A stretch of 64,000 nt of DNA from Paucibacter sp. DJ2R-2 (GCF_025717675.1 NZ_JAJIRT010000001.1:806001-870000); one strand, 5' to 3'. Positions 35,527 to 47,548 are shown, counted from the stretch's first letter. Notes: generated by a model from the letters alone, not told the origin. Program-made: numbers and translations.

Positions 35527-38291
35527 TTCAGCGTGTAGGTCGCGCTGACATAGCCAAAACGGCCGGTCGCATCGACGCTTTGGTCAAAACCTCGGAAATA
35601 GCCGCTCTGGTTGGAGGTTGGCGGTGCCTTGTTGAACAAATTGGTCACTCCGGCCGTCAGACGCAGGTTCTTGAGACCCGTGTAGCTGCCCTGCAAGTTG
35701 TACGTGCTGTGTGAGGCCACGTTCTTGGATGTTGAACCCGCTGTGCCGTGGGCCACGCTGGCGACAAAGCCGTCGGCAGCCGCCGGCATGCTGGCGAAGG
35801 CGTCGCGGTAGTGCGACTGAAACTGGTTGACCGCGACGACGTTCCACGCGCCAAGGGACCAGTCGATGGAGATCTGGTGCTTCCAGCGCGGCGTCGGGTA
35901 GAGATTGGCGTACTTGCCCAGCACATCGCTCACCTCGCCACCCTTGACGAGCTGCTCCTCGCTCTTGAGCAGCAGCGTGCCGCTGATCGACGAGCGCAAG
36001 CGGCCGTACGCGCCCAAGTTACCACGGTGCGTCAGCGCCAGATCCAGCCCGCTGATGCGGCGCACGCCCTGGTTATCCACCGGCAGCAGAATTTCGCTGA
36101 TCTGCCCGGGCAGGCCGGGGTAGGCTGGGTCGGCGGGGTCACGGGTCACATAGCGACTGATGTAGGCGAAGTTGGAGCCGATCAGGCTCTCGCTCAGCTG
36201 CGAGATGACATCGTCCTTCTGGATGCGCCAGTAGTCGACCGTGGCAAGCACGCCCATGCCGGGCTCGAAGGCGGCACCCAGCGAAGCCTGCTTGGAAGTC
36301 TCGGGCTTGAGGAAGGGGTTGCCGCCCGAGCGGATCGGGATGGGGCCAGGCTTGCAGCCGGGACCGACGCCGTTGACGCAGCGCAGCGGATCACTGTAGA
36401 AATTGGAGCTGGAACTCAGCCCGCCCGACGCGCTCACGTCGGCCAGTGACGGCGCACGGAAGCCCGTGCCGACGGAAGATCGCAGCAGAAACGCCTTGAC
36501 CGGCTGCCAGCGCAGGCTGAACTTGGGGTTGGTGCTGTTGCCAATGTCACCGCTGTCATAGCGGTCATGGCGCACCGCAAGGTCGGCGTCCAGACCCTTG
36601 GCGATGGGCATGTGCACTTCGGCGAACACCGCCTTGACCTTGCGCTCAGCGCGCGTGTCGGGCGAAGACGTGATGTTGTTGAGCAAGCCCGACTTGGCTT
36701 CGTCCGACTGGATGTCGGTCAGCTTCTCGCGCCGCAGCTCGAAGCCCGCAGCCAGCGCCAGCGCACCCGCCGGCAGTTGGTAGACCTCCTTGGACGCATG
36801 CCCGGAGATGCTGTCCGACACGGCCCGCCCGGTGCGGCCGGCGACATGATTGGCCTGAGTGGCACGCAGCTGTTCCATCACCTCCGGCGTGTTGTCGCCC
36901 CAGAGGTTGACGACGCCCGACGTGATCAACGGGCCCAGCTTGTTGCCGTAGACGAAGCCGTTGTTGTACTGCTCGGTTGCCTTGGAGACCGAATGGTTGA
37001 ACGCGGCGCTGTAGTCCCAACCAGCGATCTCGCCTTCGGCACCGAAGACATAGCGGCTTTGCGTCGTCTCCTGCACGCGCTCACGCTGGCCCAGCGGCAG
37101 CAGCCGTACCGAGACGAAGATGTCCTTGGTGTTGGGCGTGGGCAAGACCTGGCCGGTGAGGCTGGTGTAGGTCTTGGGGAAGAAGGGGCCGTTCTTCGGG
37201 TAGGTCAGCGAGATGCGCGGGCCCGTGGCGGTCAGGCGGTAGCTGGTGAAGGTGGCCGGCGAAATGCGGTATTCGGCCTCGTTGGTGGAGTGAGCCGCTT
37301 CCGCGAACAGGAAGTTGTTCGCGTTCAGTGCCACGACACCACGTGCGAAGCCATTGACCTTGCTTGCCTCCGGCACCAAGTCGGCCGTGGCCTGATAGTC
37401 GAAATTGCAGAAGCCACCGCTGAACACGCTGGTCGGTGGCGAGCACTTGCCGCCATTGGTGTCCACGCTGCCGATCAGCGACGAGGCTGCGGATGTGGTG
37501 AACAGGTTGGCGGGAAAGTTGGTCGTGGAGGTGCCAACACTGCCCACATCGGGGCGCAGCGCCGTCTTGGCCCATTCACGTTGTGAGGCGCGCAACTGAG
37601 CGCTCTTCTGCGCCTGCAAAGCACCGAAGACGTTGTAGCCGTCCCTGACCAGATCGCCGTAGCCTGCCGAGGCGCTGAGCTGCTTGCGCTTGCCGCCGCC
37701 TTCGTCATAGCCGCCGAGCCGACCGGAGATCTGGGCGCCCTGGTAGTCCTTGCGGGTGATGAAGTTGATGACGCCGCCCACGGCATCGGCGCCGTAGGTC
37801 GCCGATGCGCCGTCCTTGAGCACCTCCACGCGCTCCAGCGCGGCCAAGGGGATGCTGCTGAGATCCACACCCTGGCCGCCGAAGGCGTAGTTCGCCATGC
37901 GCCGGCCGTTGAGCAGTACCAGCGTGGAGCTGACACCCAAACCGCGCAGGTTGGCGCCGGAGAAGCCGCTGTTCTTCTGCGTGTCGGTGTTCTGCGCCTT
38001 CTCCTCGATGGCACCGACGTTGGCGGCGAGTTGCCCGAGCAACTGCTCGGCCGTGGTCACGCCGCTCTTTTCAATTGCTTCGCGATTGATCACCTGCACC
38101 GGCAGCGCGGTTTCGGCATCCAGGCGCTTGATCGAAGTGCCGGTGATCTCGACACGCATCAACTTGGTTCCGTCCTCTTGCGCGAGGGCTTGCTGGCCCA
38201 AACCGAGGCAGGTGGCGGCGCCCAGGGCGAGCCTCAGGGCGCGTGCCAGGCAAGTGAGAGCGGGCTGGTGTAGGTGCAGGTGTTGGGGCAT
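35523..38291 (-). CDS. TonB-dependent outer-membrane receptor
   Basis: The protein has 922 residues from the ATG at 38291, which has AAAGGAAG upstream; the signal peptide ends near GQQALAQ. The plug domain is visible: VQVINREAIEKSGVTTAEQLL, NLRGLGVSSTLVLLNGRRM, VDLSSIPLAALERVEVLKDG and DAVGGVINFI. The barrel ends in GRFGYVSATYTLK. It resembles the family of receptors often linked to peptides or plant/oligomer uptake, not a haem or siderophore marker. It is co-transcribed with ctlX and would import cyanophycin fragments too large or too dilute for porins (inference). Confidence 0.9.
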   Translation of the reverse strand: MPQHLHLHQPALTCLARALRLALGAATCLGLGQQALAQEDGTKLMRVEITGTSIKRLDAETALPVQVINREAIEKSGVTTAEQLLGQLAANVGAIEEKAQNTDTQKNSGFSGANLRGLGVSSTLVLLNGRRMANYAFGGQGVDLSSIPLAALERVEVLKDGASATYGADAVGGVINFITRKDYQGAQISGRLGGYDEGGGKRKQLSASAGYGDLVRDGYNVFGALQAQKSAQLRASQREWAKTALRPDVGSVGTSTTNFPANLFTTSAASSLIGSVDTNGGKCSPPTSVFSGGFCNFDYQATADLVPEASKVNGFARGVVALNANNFLFAEAAHSTNEAEYRISPATFTSYRLTATGPRISLTYPKNGPFFPKTYTSLTGQVLPTPNTKDIFVSVRLLPLGQRERVQETTQSRYVFGAEGEIAGWDYSAAFNHSVSKATEQYNNGFVYGNKLGPLITSGVVNLWGDNTPEVMEQLRATQANHVAGRTGRAVSDSISGHASKEVYQLPAGALALAAGFELRREKLTDIQSDEAKSGLLNNITSSPDTRAERKVKAVFAEVHMPIAKGLDADLAVRHDRYDSGDIGNSTNPKFSLRWQPVKAFLLRSSVGTGFRAPSLADVSASGGLSSSSNFYSDPLRCVNGVGPGCKPGPIPIRSGGNPFLKPETSKQASLGAAFEPGMGVLATVDYWRIQKDDVISQLSESLIGSNFAYISRYVTRDPADPAYPGLPGQISEILLPVDNQGVRRISGLDLALTHRGNLGAYGRLRSSISGTLLLKSEEQLVKGGEVSDVLGKYANLYPTPRWKHQISIDWSLGAWNVVAVNQFQSHYRDAFASMPAAADGFVASVAHGTAGSTSKNVASHSTYNLQGSYTGLKNLRLTAGVTNLFNKAPPTSNQSGYFRGFDQSVDATGRFGYVSATYTLK

Positions 38292-38400
38292 GGGGCTTCC
38301 TTTAAAGAAGAGAGGGTTCGTGGCCGCAGGTGCATGCGGCAGCACGGGGCAATTGACCAAGCTTCGCGGGACTCGGCGAGGCAGCCCCGGGTCTGTGCTT

Positions 38401-38450
38401 GATAACAGTATTTCACTTAAGCGCAAATGTGGAAATGTATTTCTAACTAG
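38401..38450 (-). promoter_or_regulatory. Predicted RpiR operator and accessory half-site upstream of the TonB receptor gene
   Basis: Read on the minus strand, TAGAAATACATTTCCA (38445-38430) is a 7-2-7 inverted repeat with one mismatch. After 13 nt comes GTGAAATACTGTTATC (38416-38401). The order and spacing copy the pair before the cyanophycinase operon. Twelve of 16 operator bases agree with the site at 38612-38627. These lie 110-155 nt upstream of the receptor ATG. Confidence 0.5.
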
Positions 38451-38579
38451 GGAAAACGAGGATCGGCACTGAAGAATCCAGACTGAAATGCCAGCTTTTC
38501 ATAGAAGAAAACGCGCCAGACAACAGCCCTCACGACGCAGCGGGGCTGAACTTCCCCGATGGACAGCAAGCCTTCCAGT

Positions 38580-38627
38580 GTGAAAGAATGAGTTTCATAA
38601 ATAGTTTTATGTGGAATTGAAATTCCA
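38580..38627 (+). promoter_or_regulatory. Predicted RpiR operator and accessory site upstream of the isoaspartyl peptidase gene
   Basis: TGGAATT-GA-AATTCCA (38612-38627) is a perfect 7-2-7 palindrome whose end is 4 nt before the assigned ATG. The accessory inverted repeat TGAAA-N7-TTTCA is at 38581-38597, 14 nt away. The layout recalls RpiR-family HexR sites (TGTAATTAAATTACA). Bound here, a regulator would cover the translation start region and block transcription (inference). Confidence 0.55.
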
Positions 38628-38631
38628 ACAC

Positions 38632-39671
38632 ATGACCTCGGAGCCCACCTTGCAGATGAGTGAGACCCTTTCCCACGAAGCGACTGCGACAGCACGTGGC
38701 CGCCCCGTGCTGGCCATCCACGGCGGCGCCGGTACCTTGCTGCGCAGCGCCATGAGCCCGGAGGCTGCTGCGCAATACACGAATGCGCTGGAGGGCATCC
38801 TGCGGGCGGGCCAGCTGCAGCTTCAGCGCGGAGACAGCGCCCTGGATGTGGTGGTGCAGGCCGTGCGGGCGCTGGAGGAATGCGAGCTGTTCAACGCTGG
38901 CCGGGGCGCGGTCTACACCGCCGCCGGCACACACGAGTTGGACGCCTGCGTGATGGCCGGCGACGGCCTGAGAGCCGGTGCTGTCGCGGGCCTGCGCACC
39001 ACTCGCAATCCGGTGCTGGCCGCCCGTGCTGTGCTGGAACACAGCGAGCATGTGATGTTCGTGGGCCCGGCGGCCGATCTGTTCGCGGCCCGGCAGGGAC
39101 TGGAGCAGGTGCCCCACGGCTGGTTCGGCACGCCGCAGCGGCTCCAGCAATTGCGGCTGGCGCAGGCCTTGGCCGCCGGGGTGGTGCTCGATCATGACGG
39201 GCAGGCCGCCGTGATCAACACCGATAACGCGCCACTGGACGAGGGCCAGAAGTTCGGCACCGTGGGCGCCGTCGCGCTAGACGACGCCGGACACCTGGCC
39301 GCCGCCACTTCCACGGGCGGCATGACCAACAAGCAGGCAGGCCGGGTGGGCGACACGCCTCTGATCGGTGCGGGTTGCTATGCCAATGACGCCACGGTGG
39401 CGATTTCGTGCACCGGCACGGGCGAGCCGTTCATGCGCGCGCTGGCGGCGCACGATGTCTCTACCCTGATGGCCTATGCCGGCCTGCCGCTGGCCGAGGC
39501 CGCAGAGCGAGTCGTCATGCAGACGCTGCCGGCCCTGGGCGGACAGGGCGGGCTGATCGCCATCGCTGCCAGCGGCGAGGTCTGCATGCCCTTCAACACC
39601 GAGGGCATGTACCGCGGTTTCGCCCGCGTGGGCGAGGCGCCGGTGGTGGCCATCTACAAGGAAGCCCAGCC

Positions 39672-39675
<4 letters not shown>
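38632..39675 (+). CDS. iaaA: Isoaspartyl peptidase/L-asparaginase (Ntn hydrolase)
   Basis: The protein has 347 residues from the ATG at 38632; ATG 38656 and GTG 38611 are alternatives, none with a strong ribosome-binding site. The plant-type asparaginase fold is clear: [44 protein letters not shown] with autoprocessing before Thr210, then [22 protein letters not shown] and [10 protein letters not shown]. Family members split beta-aspartyl dipeptides. In cyanophycin breakdown the substrate would be beta-Asp-Arg. In E. coli iaaA precedes gsiABCD, and the same order is kept here. Its stop overlaps the gsiA-like ATG (ATGA). Confidence 0.93.
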
Positions 39676-41504
<1,829 letters not shown>

Positions 41505-41523
41505 ACATTCACGGAGCTCCCTG

Positions 41524-43062
41524 ATGAACTTTGCATTCGCCCGCCGCACGCTAGTGGTACTGGCACTCACCGGTGCCGTCGCATCCGCACTTGCGCAAGG
41601 CAAGACCGCCGTTTTTGCCATCGAGAACACCCTGGCGTCGCTGGACCCCTACGACACCAACATCACCCTCGACCTTTCGGTCTGCAAGTCCTTCTACCAG
41701 GGGCTCTACACCTTCGACAAGGACCTCAAGGTCGTGCCCGAACTCGCGCTCAGCCACGAGGTGTCCAAGGCGGGTCTGGTCTACACCTTCAAGCTCAGGC
41801 GTGGCGTCAAGTTCCACGACGGCAGCGACTTCAACGCGGCCGCCGTCAAGGTCGTGTTCGACCGAGTCACCAACCCAGAGAACAAACTCAAGCGTTTCAA
41901 CCTCTTCAGCAACATCGAGAGCACAACCGTGGTGGACGAGAGCACGGTGCGCGTCACACTGAAACGCCCGTTCTCGGCCTTCATCAACCAGCTGGCACAC
42001 CCGTCGGCCGTGATGATCTCGCCGGCAGCGCTGACCAAGCACGGCAAGCAGATCGGCCTGAACCCGGTGGGCACCGGTCCGTTCAAGTTCGTCGAGTGGA
42101 AGCAGCCCGACTACGTGCGTGTGGCCAAGAACACCAGCTACTGGAAGCCAGGTCTGCCCAAGATCGACGCCATCGTCTGGCGCCCGGTCACCGACAGCAA
42201 CACCCGCACTGCCATGCTGCAGGCCGGCGAGGCCCACTTCACCGCGCCCGTGCCCTTCGAGCAAGCCGAGAACCTGGCGAAGAATCCCAAGCTCGACATG
42301 ATCAGCGGGCCGGGCATCTTTGCTCAGTACCTGTCGATGAATACGCGGGTCAAACCCTTCGACGATGTGCGCGTGCGCCACGCCATCAACTACGCGATCA
42401 ACAAGCCCGCGCTGGCCAAGGTCGTCTACTCGGGCTTTGCTACCGCGGCTGAAGGCCCGGTGCCGATCGGCGTAGACTTCGCAGCCCAGGTGGGTCGCTA
42501 CGATCACAACCCGGCCAAAGCGCGCGAACTGCTCAAGGCGGCGGGCTACCCGGGCGGCTTCACGACCGAGCTCTGGGCCAGCAACAACAGCACCGCGCAG
42601 AAGGCCACGCAATTCCTGCAGCAGCAGCTGGCCCAGGTGGGCATCAAGGTGCGCATCACGTTGCTGGAGACCGGCCAACGTGTGCAGCAACTGGAAAACG
42701 TGCAGAACCCAGCCGAGGCGGGTGTGCGGCTGTACTTCGCGGGCTGGTCATCGTCCACAGGCGAGGCCGATTGGGGGCTGCGGCCGCTGTTCGCCACCGA
42801 GGCGCAGCCGCCTCGGCTGCAGAACTTCGCTTACTACAGCAACCCGGCGCTCGATGACCTGCTCCAACAGGCCTTGAACACCTCGGAACGCGAAGCCAAG
42901 GCCAGCGCCTACCGCAGCGCGCAGGAACTGGTGCACAAGGACGCACCCTGGGCTTTCCTCGTAACGCGCAAAGTGGCCTACGCCAAAGCCAAGGGCTTGA
43001 GTGGCATCTTCCAGATGCCTGACAACTCTTTCCACTTCGAAAACGTCGAGCTGCAACCGTGA
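41524..43062 (+). CDS. gsiB: Periplasmic peptide-binding protein, SBP family 5 (GsiB-like)
   Basis: The protein has 512 residues; ATG at 41524 with GGAGCT upstream, 19 nt after gsiA. The signal peptide ends at ALAQG. The family-5 layout is complete: [34 protein letters not shown] opening, [19 protein letters not shown] and [16 protein letters not shown]. It binds the dipeptide or oligopeptide and delivers it to GsiCD. The terminal [18 protein letters not shown] resembles GsiB. Binding-pocket specificity cannot be read off. Confidence 0.92.
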   Translation: MNFAFARRTLVVLALTGAVASALAQGKTAVFAIENTLASLDPYDTNITLDLSVCKSFYQGLYTFDKDLKVVPELALSHEVSKAGLVYTFKLRRGVKFHDGSDFNAAAVKVVFDRVTNPENKLKRFNLFSNIESTTVVDESTVRVTLKRPFSAFINQLAHPSAVMISPAALTKHGKQIGLNPVGTGPFKFVEWKQPDYVRVAKNTSYWKPGLPKIDAIVWRPVTDSNTRTAMLQAGEAHFTAPVPFEQAENLAKNPKLDMISGPGIFAQYLSMNTRVKPFDDVRVRHAINYAINKPALAKVVYSGFATAAEGPVPIGVDFAAQVGRYDHNPAKARELLKAAGYPGGFTTELWASNNSTAQKATQFLQQQLAQVGIKVRITLLETGQRVQQLENVQNPAEAGVRLYFAGWSSSTGEADWGLRPLFATEAQPPRLQNFAYYSNPALDDLLQQALNTSEREAKASAYRSAQELVHKDAPWAFLVTRKVAYAKAKGLSGIFQMPDNSFHFENVELQP

Positions 43063-43979
43063 CCGCCTACATCCTCAAGCGACTGCTGGGCGTGCTGCCC
43101 ACCTTGCTGATCGTCGCGGTCTTGGTGTTCTTCTTCGTGCATCTGCTGCCGGGCGACCCGGCGCGGCTGGCGGCCGGCGCTGAGGCTGACGAGCAGACCG
43201 TCGAGCTGGTGCGCCGGGACCTGGGGCTGGACCAGCCCATGCACAAGCAGTTCATGCGCTTCATTGGCGGCGTGCTGCAGGGAGATTTCGGCCACTCCAT
43301 CCGCACCAAGCGGCCCGTCATCGACGAACTGGCCGACCGCTTTCCTTACACCTTCTGGCTCACCCTCGCAGCGATGGGCTGGTCGGTTGTAATCGGCTTG
43401 GGCATAGGCATCGTGGCGGCCGTCAATCGCAATCGCTGGCCCGACCGCCTGGGCATGGCGCTGGCGGTCTCGGGCATCTCCTTCCCCTCGTTTGCGCTGG
43501 GCCTGCTGCTGATCACGGTTTTCGCCGTCGGCCTGGGCTGGCTGCCCACGGTAGGTGCAGAGAGCTGGCGGCACTACATCCTGCCCTCGCTGACCCTGGG
43601 CGCAGGCGTGGCCGCGGTGATGGCACGCTTCACCCGCGCGTCCTTCGTCGAGGTGCTGCACGAGGACTACATCCGCACCGCCCGCGCCAAAGGCGTGCCC
43701 GAGCGACAGGTGGTGCTCAAGCACGCACTGCGCAATGCGCTGATCCCGGTGGTGACCATGATGGGCTTGCAGTTCGGTTTCCTGCTGGGCGGCTCCATCG
43801 TGGTCGAGAAAGTCTTCAACTGGCCTGGCCTCGGCCGCCTGCTGGTGGATGCGGTCGAGATGCGCGACTACCCGGTCATCCAGGCCGAGGTGCTGCTGTT
43901 CTCAATGCAGTTCATTCTGATCAACCTGGTGGTCGACGTGCTCTACGGCGTCATCAACCCGACGATTCGCTACAAGTGA
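43059..43979 (+). CDS. gsiC: Peptide ABC importer permease (GsiC/DppB-like)
   Basis: The protein has 306 residues; GTG start overlaps the gsiB TGA (GTGA). Typical DppB opening [30 protein letters not shown], then the EAA loop [25 protein letters not shown] followed by [10 protein letters not shown]. Six transmembrane helices. Pairs with GsiD in the inner membrane. Confidence 0.94.
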   Translation: MTAYILKRLLGVLPTLLIVAVLVFFFVHLLPGDPARLAAGAEADEQTVELVRRDLGLDQPMHKQFMRFIGGVLQGDFGHSIRTKRPVIDELADRFPYTFWLTLAAMGWSVVIGLGIGIVAAVNRNRWPDRLGMALAVSGISFPSFALGLLLITVFAVGLGWLPTVGAESWRHYILPSLTLGAGVAAVMARFTRASFVEVLHEDYIRTARAKGVPERQVVLKHALRNALIPVVTMMGLQFGFLLGGSIVVEKVFNWPGLGRLLVDAVEMRDYPVIQAEVLLFSMQFILINLVVDVLYGVINPTIRYK

Positions 43980-44842
43980 CTACTCTTCAAGTTCGCACCC
44001 CCGCCAGCGAGTTCTGGCGCAAGTTCAAGCGCCAGCCAGTGGCCGTCGCAGCGCTCATCTTCGTGCTGCTGCTCGGGCTGATGGCACTCACTGCGCCCTG
44101 GCTCGTTCCTTACGACGCCGAAGACTACTTCGACTACGACCGCATCAACGCCACCCCTTCCGCCGAGCATTGGCTGGGCGTGGATGCCCTGGGCCGCGAC
44201 ATCTTCAGCCGTATCCTGATGGGCGCTCGGGTCTCGCTGGTGGCGGGCCTGGTCTCGGTGCTGGTGGGCTCGGTGCTCGGCACCACGCTGGGCCTGCTGG
44301 CGGGCTATTACGAGGGCTGGTGGGAGCGCTTGATCATGCGCAGCTGCGATGTGCTGCTGGCCTTCCCGGGCATCCTGCTGGCCATCGGCATCGTCGCCAT
44401 CCTAGGCGGCGGCATGGGCAATGTGATCCTCGCCGTGGCCATCTACTCGATACCGACCTTCGCGCGGCTGGTGCGCGGCAATACCTTGGCGCTCAAGCAC
44501 CTCACTTACGTCGAGGCGGCGCGCAGCATCGGCGCATCGGACTGGACCATCATCACCCGCCACATCCTGCCCGGCACCGTGTCGACCGTGGTCGTCTTCA
44601 TCACGATGCGCATCGGCGTGTCCATCATCACGGCGGCCAGCCTGTCCTTCCTGGGCATGGGCGCCCAGCCGCCCACGCCCGAGTGGGGTGCCATGCTCAA
44701 CGAAGCACGCTCCGACATGGTCAACGCGCCACACATCGCGCTGATGCCCAGCATCGCCATTTTCCTGACCGTGCTGGCTTTCAACCTCCTGGGCGATGGC
44801 CTGCGCGACGCGCTGGACCCCAAGCTGGACAGTTCACGCTGA
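43976..44842 (+). CDS. gsiD: Peptide ABC importer permease (GsiD/DppC-like)
   Basis: The protein has 288 residues; GTG start overlaps the gsiC TGA (GTGA). Landmarks are the N-terminal [44 protein letters not shown] OppC N-terminal motif, and the EAA loop [22 protein letters not shown]. Last gene of the iaaA-gsiABCD operon. No convincing terminator follows; an 8-bp inverted repeat (CGGCAAGC/GCTTGCCG, 44858-44889) lacks a T-run. Confidence 0.94.
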   Translation: MTTLQVRTPASEFWRKFKRQPVAVAALIFVLLLGLMALTAPWLVPYDAEDYFDYDRINATPSAEHWLGVDALGRDIFSRILMGARVSLVAGLVSVLVGSVLGTTLGLLAGYYEGWWERLIMRSCDVLLAFPGILLAIGIVAILGGGMGNVILAVAIYSIPTFARLVRGNTLALKHLTYVEAARSIGASDWTIITRHILPGTVSTVVVFITMRIGVSIITAASLSFLGMGAQPPTPEWGAMLNEARSDMVNAPHIALMPSIAIFLTVLAFNLLGDGLRDALDPKLDSSR

Positions 44843-45208
44843 GAGCTCCTAGCAAGTCGGCAAGCACGAAATCCGGGAGGAGCTTGCCGCCAATTGAATC
44901 GAAGCTGGGCTCCAAGGTGTCGCCATCGTAGGAGGCTCAGCAGGGGAAACTCAAGCGCACGGAACCCATTCGGCACCCAAACCAGTTTTCGAGACTGGCG
45001 CACGTGCCGTGGCTACGCGGTAGCGAGCCCGTAAACGAAGGTATCTGCGCCGCATGAAGAAAAGTGTTTTGGCTCAAGGACTTGCAGCCACGCCTGAGCA
45101 CTGACGTAGCCGCAGCCGCAGCCGCAGCCGAGTTTCAAGTGCAGCGCATGCAGTTCTGAACTCAGCGCCAACTGACAGGCGTCACGGCTCCGCTTCATCC
45201 CCCCGTTT
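44843..45208. other. Intergenic region after the gsi operon
   Basis: A 366-nt stretch with no supported gene. It contains the hairpin at 44858-44889, a short tandem run of GCCGCA units (about 45110-45131) and no recognisable domain in any frame. Possibly decayed coding sequence or leader; nothing more can be said. Confidence 0.4.
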
Positions 45209-45229
45209 TTGCAGTCTGTCGCGCCCGGC

Positions 45230-45279
45230 TTGGGGCGCCCCGGTGGCCTTGTTATGGTGTGCTACATCAGCAACACACC
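45230..45279 (+). promoter_or_regulatory. Predicted sigma-70 promoter with overlapping GntR operator
   Basis: TTGGGG (45230-45235), a 17-nt spacer and TATGGT (45253-45258) form a plausible promoter. GGTGTG and CACACC, with imperfect symmetry between them (45256-45279), overlap the -10 and start. YtrA-type GntR repressors usually bind their own promoter at such sites (general knowledge). The predicted start near 45265 leaves a 34-nt leader to the ATG at 45299. Confidence 0.45.
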
Positions 45280-45298
45280 GGCTTCGGCCTTCACCGAT

Positions 45299-45649
45299 AT
45301 GCAAACCTGGAACGACTCAGCTCCCATCTACCAGCAGTTGGCCGATCGCCTGGCCGTGCAATTGCTGGATGGTTCACCGCCCGAAGGCGAGGCTCTGCCT
45401 TCGGTGCGCCACTTGGCCAGCCAGTATGTGATCAACCCCCTGACGGTCACCCGCGCCCTGCAGGCCCTGGTCGACACTGACTTGATCGAGAGCCGCCGCG
45501 GCCTGGGCATGTTTGTGCGCAGCGGCGCCCGCGAACGCCTGCTGCAGGCCAAGCGCGAACAGTTCCTGCACACCGAATGGCCGCAGCTGCGGGACAAGCT
45601 GCGCCGCTTGGGCTTGAGCGCCCAAGATTTGAACTGGGAGGCGAAATGA
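45299..45649 (+). CDS. GntR-family regulator, YtrA subfamily
   Basis: The protein has 116 residues from the ATG at 45299, a normal YtrA length; upstream in-frame starts would place the promoter inside the gene. The winged helix covers about 10-75: PIYQQLADRLAVQLLDG, LPSVRHLASQYVINPLTVTR and LIESRRGLGMFV. The C-terminus is a short helical dimerisation tail. YtrA proteins repress an adjacent ABC transporter operon, as here; ligand unknown. The stop overlaps the next start (ATGA). Confidence 0.9.
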   Translation: MQTWNDSAPIYQQLADRLAVQLLDGSPPEGEALPSVRHLASQYVINPLTVTRALQALVDTDLIESRRGLGMFVRSGARERLLQAKREQFLHTEWPQLRDKLRRLGLSAQDLNWEAK

Positions 45650-46584
45650 ACATGAACGCCACAATCGCCAGCCCGACCCCTTCTTCGACCACTTTCACCT
45701 CCACGCCGACCATGAGCCACCTCATCGAAGCCCGCGACTTCAGCCTTCGCTATGGCCGCAAGACCGCCGTCGACAACATCAGCTTCAGCATTCCCAAGGG
45801 CCGCGTGGTCGGCTTGCTGGGCCACAACGGCGCCGGCAAGACCTCGCTGATGAAGGCCATGGTGGGCCTGATCGGCGGCACGGGCGAGCTGAAGGTGTTG
45901 GGCCTGGACCCGCGCAATCAGCGCGGCGAACTGCTGGAGTCGCTGTCCTACATCCCCGATGTGGCGGTGCTGCCGCGCTGGGCACGCGTGCATGAGCTGA
46001 TCACGCTGATGAGCGGGCTGCAGCCCCGGTTCTCGGCCGAGCGCGCTCGCACCCTGCTCAAGCGCACCAGCGTGGGCACGCAGGACAAGGTCAAGAGTCT
46101 GTCCAAGGGCATGGTCACCCAGCTGCACCTGGCGCTGATCGCCGCCATCGACACGAAGCTGATGATCCTGGACGAGCCTACGCTCGGCCTGGACGTGATG
46201 TCACGCAAGAGCTTCTACGAGATGCTGATCGACGAGTGGTGCGACGGCGAGCGCAGCGTGATCATCTCGACCCACCAGGTCGAGGAGATCGAGACCCTGC
46301 TCAGCGACGTGATGATGCTGGACGAGGGCAAGCTGGTGCTCAACATCAGCCTGGAGGCCATGGACTCGCGTTTCGTCGCCCTGTCGCACGACGCCTCGGC
46401 CGCGGACGCGGTGGCCTCGGCCCACCCGCTGCTGCGCTACCGCCAGCAAGGCCGACCGGCCGCGCTCTTCGACGGCGAGCCGCCCGAGCATCTGCAGGCC
46501 CTGGGCCAACGCTTCCGACCCAGCCTGGTCGATCTGTTCATGGCCCTGACGCGCAAGCCCGAGCTGCGTGCCCGTCAAGACTGA
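45646..46584 (+). CDS. ABC transporter ATP-binding protein
   Basis: The protein has 312 residues from the ATG at 45646, which has GGGAGG upstream. Walker A is LLGHNGAGKTSL, the signature is unusual (SLSKGMVTQLHLAL), Walker B is LMILDEPTLGLD and the switch His is in ISTHQVEEIE. The shape matches the single-permease type (YtrB/CcmA-like) exporters. A C-terminal extension of about 80 residues follows the ATPase. Works with the permease encoded next. Confidence 0.92.
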   Translation: MNMNATIASPTPSSTTFTSTPTMSHLIEARDFSLRYGRKTAVDNISFSIPKGRVVGLLGHNGAGKTSLMKAMVGLIGGTGELKVLGLDPRNQRGELLESLSYIPDVAVLPRWARVHELITLMSGLQPRFSAERARTLLKRTSVGTQDKVKSLSKGMVTQLHLALIAAIDTKLMILDEPTLGLDVMSRKSFYEMLIDEWCDGERSVIISTHQVEEIETLLSDVMMLDEGKLVLNISLEAMDSRFVALSHDASAADAVASAHPLLRYRQQGRPAALFDGEPPEHLQALGQRFRPSLVDLFMALTRKPELRARQD

Positions 46585-46609
46585 AAGCAAGCCCAAGGAA
46601 ATCACCATC

Positions 46610-47515
46610 ATGTCTACACATTTCCAAACTCGCTTCAAGACCCTGCTGCAACGCGAATGGATGCAGCACCACATGGGCTGGCTGATCGCCATGCTGATCC
46701 TGCCTGTGATCGCCTTGGTCGCTCTGCCTTTTGGCGGCGTGCAGCTGGGCGAGGCCCGAGATCTGCCGGCCACCGAGTTGGCCGGCGCCGTGATCGCACT
46801 GACCATGCTGGCGGTCTGGGGCATCACTCTGCTGATGACCGGCTTCTCGCTGCCCGGCCTGGCCCGACGTGACCACCAGGACCGCTCGATCGAGTTCTGG
46901 CTGTCCCTGCCGGCCAGCCACAGCGAGAGCCTCGTCGCCACCTTGTTCATGCACACCTTGTTCGTGCTCGGCCTGGCCCTGTGCGTGGGCATGTTGTCGG
47001 GCTTGGTGATGGCCTTGGCCATCACGCTCAAGCTGGGCGGCTTCGGCATCTGGCTGCAGGTGTCCTGGTTCCAGCTGGTGCTGCCGGCCCTGGCCGTGCT
47101 GGCCCGCCTGGCCCTGGGCACGGTGCTGTTCACGCTCTGGATGGCGCCGATCTTCATGATCTTCATGGTGGCCGCGGCCTGGCTCAAGCGCTGGGGCGTG
47201 CCTGCCGTCATCACGGCCGTGGTGGCCACCGGCATCACTCTGAAAGAGGTGTACGGCAACCCCATCGTCTGGAAGCTCCTGGGCGAACAAGTGACGGGCG
47301 CCGGTTCGGCCTTCTTTGATTCCATGCACCTGATCGGCGACAAGAACCCCTCGGTGCAGATCGAACTGAAGGGCGTCGGCGATGTGCTGGGCTGGGCTTC
47401 TCGCGATGCCGCAGAAGCTTTGGCGCAGACCGCCTCGCCTCACTTCATCGGCGGCCTGGTGGTGGCAGCGATCTGCTTCGCCCTGCTGATCCTGCATCGC
47501 CGCAACTCTCACTGA
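46610..47515 (+). CDS. ABC transporter permease
   Basis: The protein has 301 residues from the ATG at 46610 with AAGGAAA upstream. About six hydrophobic helices, beginning WLIAMLILPVIALVALPFGG, and the coupling segment RRDHQDRSIEFWLSLPASHSE typical of ABC-2 permeases. Cargo unknown; YtrA-linked systems have been tied to cell-wall stress or antibiotics in Firmicutes. A strong terminator closes the operon. Confidence 0.88.
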   Translation: MSTHFQTRFKTLLQREWMQHHMGWLIAMLILPVIALVALPFGGVQLGEARDLPATELAGAVIALTMLAVWGITLLMTGFSLPGLARRDHQDRSIEFWLSLPASHSESLVATLFMHTLFVLGLALCVGMLSGLVMALAITLKLGGFGIWLQVSWFQLVLPALAVLARLALGTVLFTLWMAPIFMIFMVAAAWLKRWGVPAVITAVVATGITLKEVYGNPIVWKLLGEQVTGAGSAFFDSMHLIGDKNPSVQIELKGVGDVLGWASRDAAEALAQTASPHFIGGLVVAAICFALLILHRRNSH

Positions 47516-47548
47516 GCCGGCTGCCGAAAGCTCGGCGCCCCAAGACAA

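Noticed and set aside
45013-45198. Small minus-strand frame before the GntR gene, possible transposase remnant
   Set aside because: 61 codons with Gly/Cys repeats from a GCCGCA run and no transposase motif.
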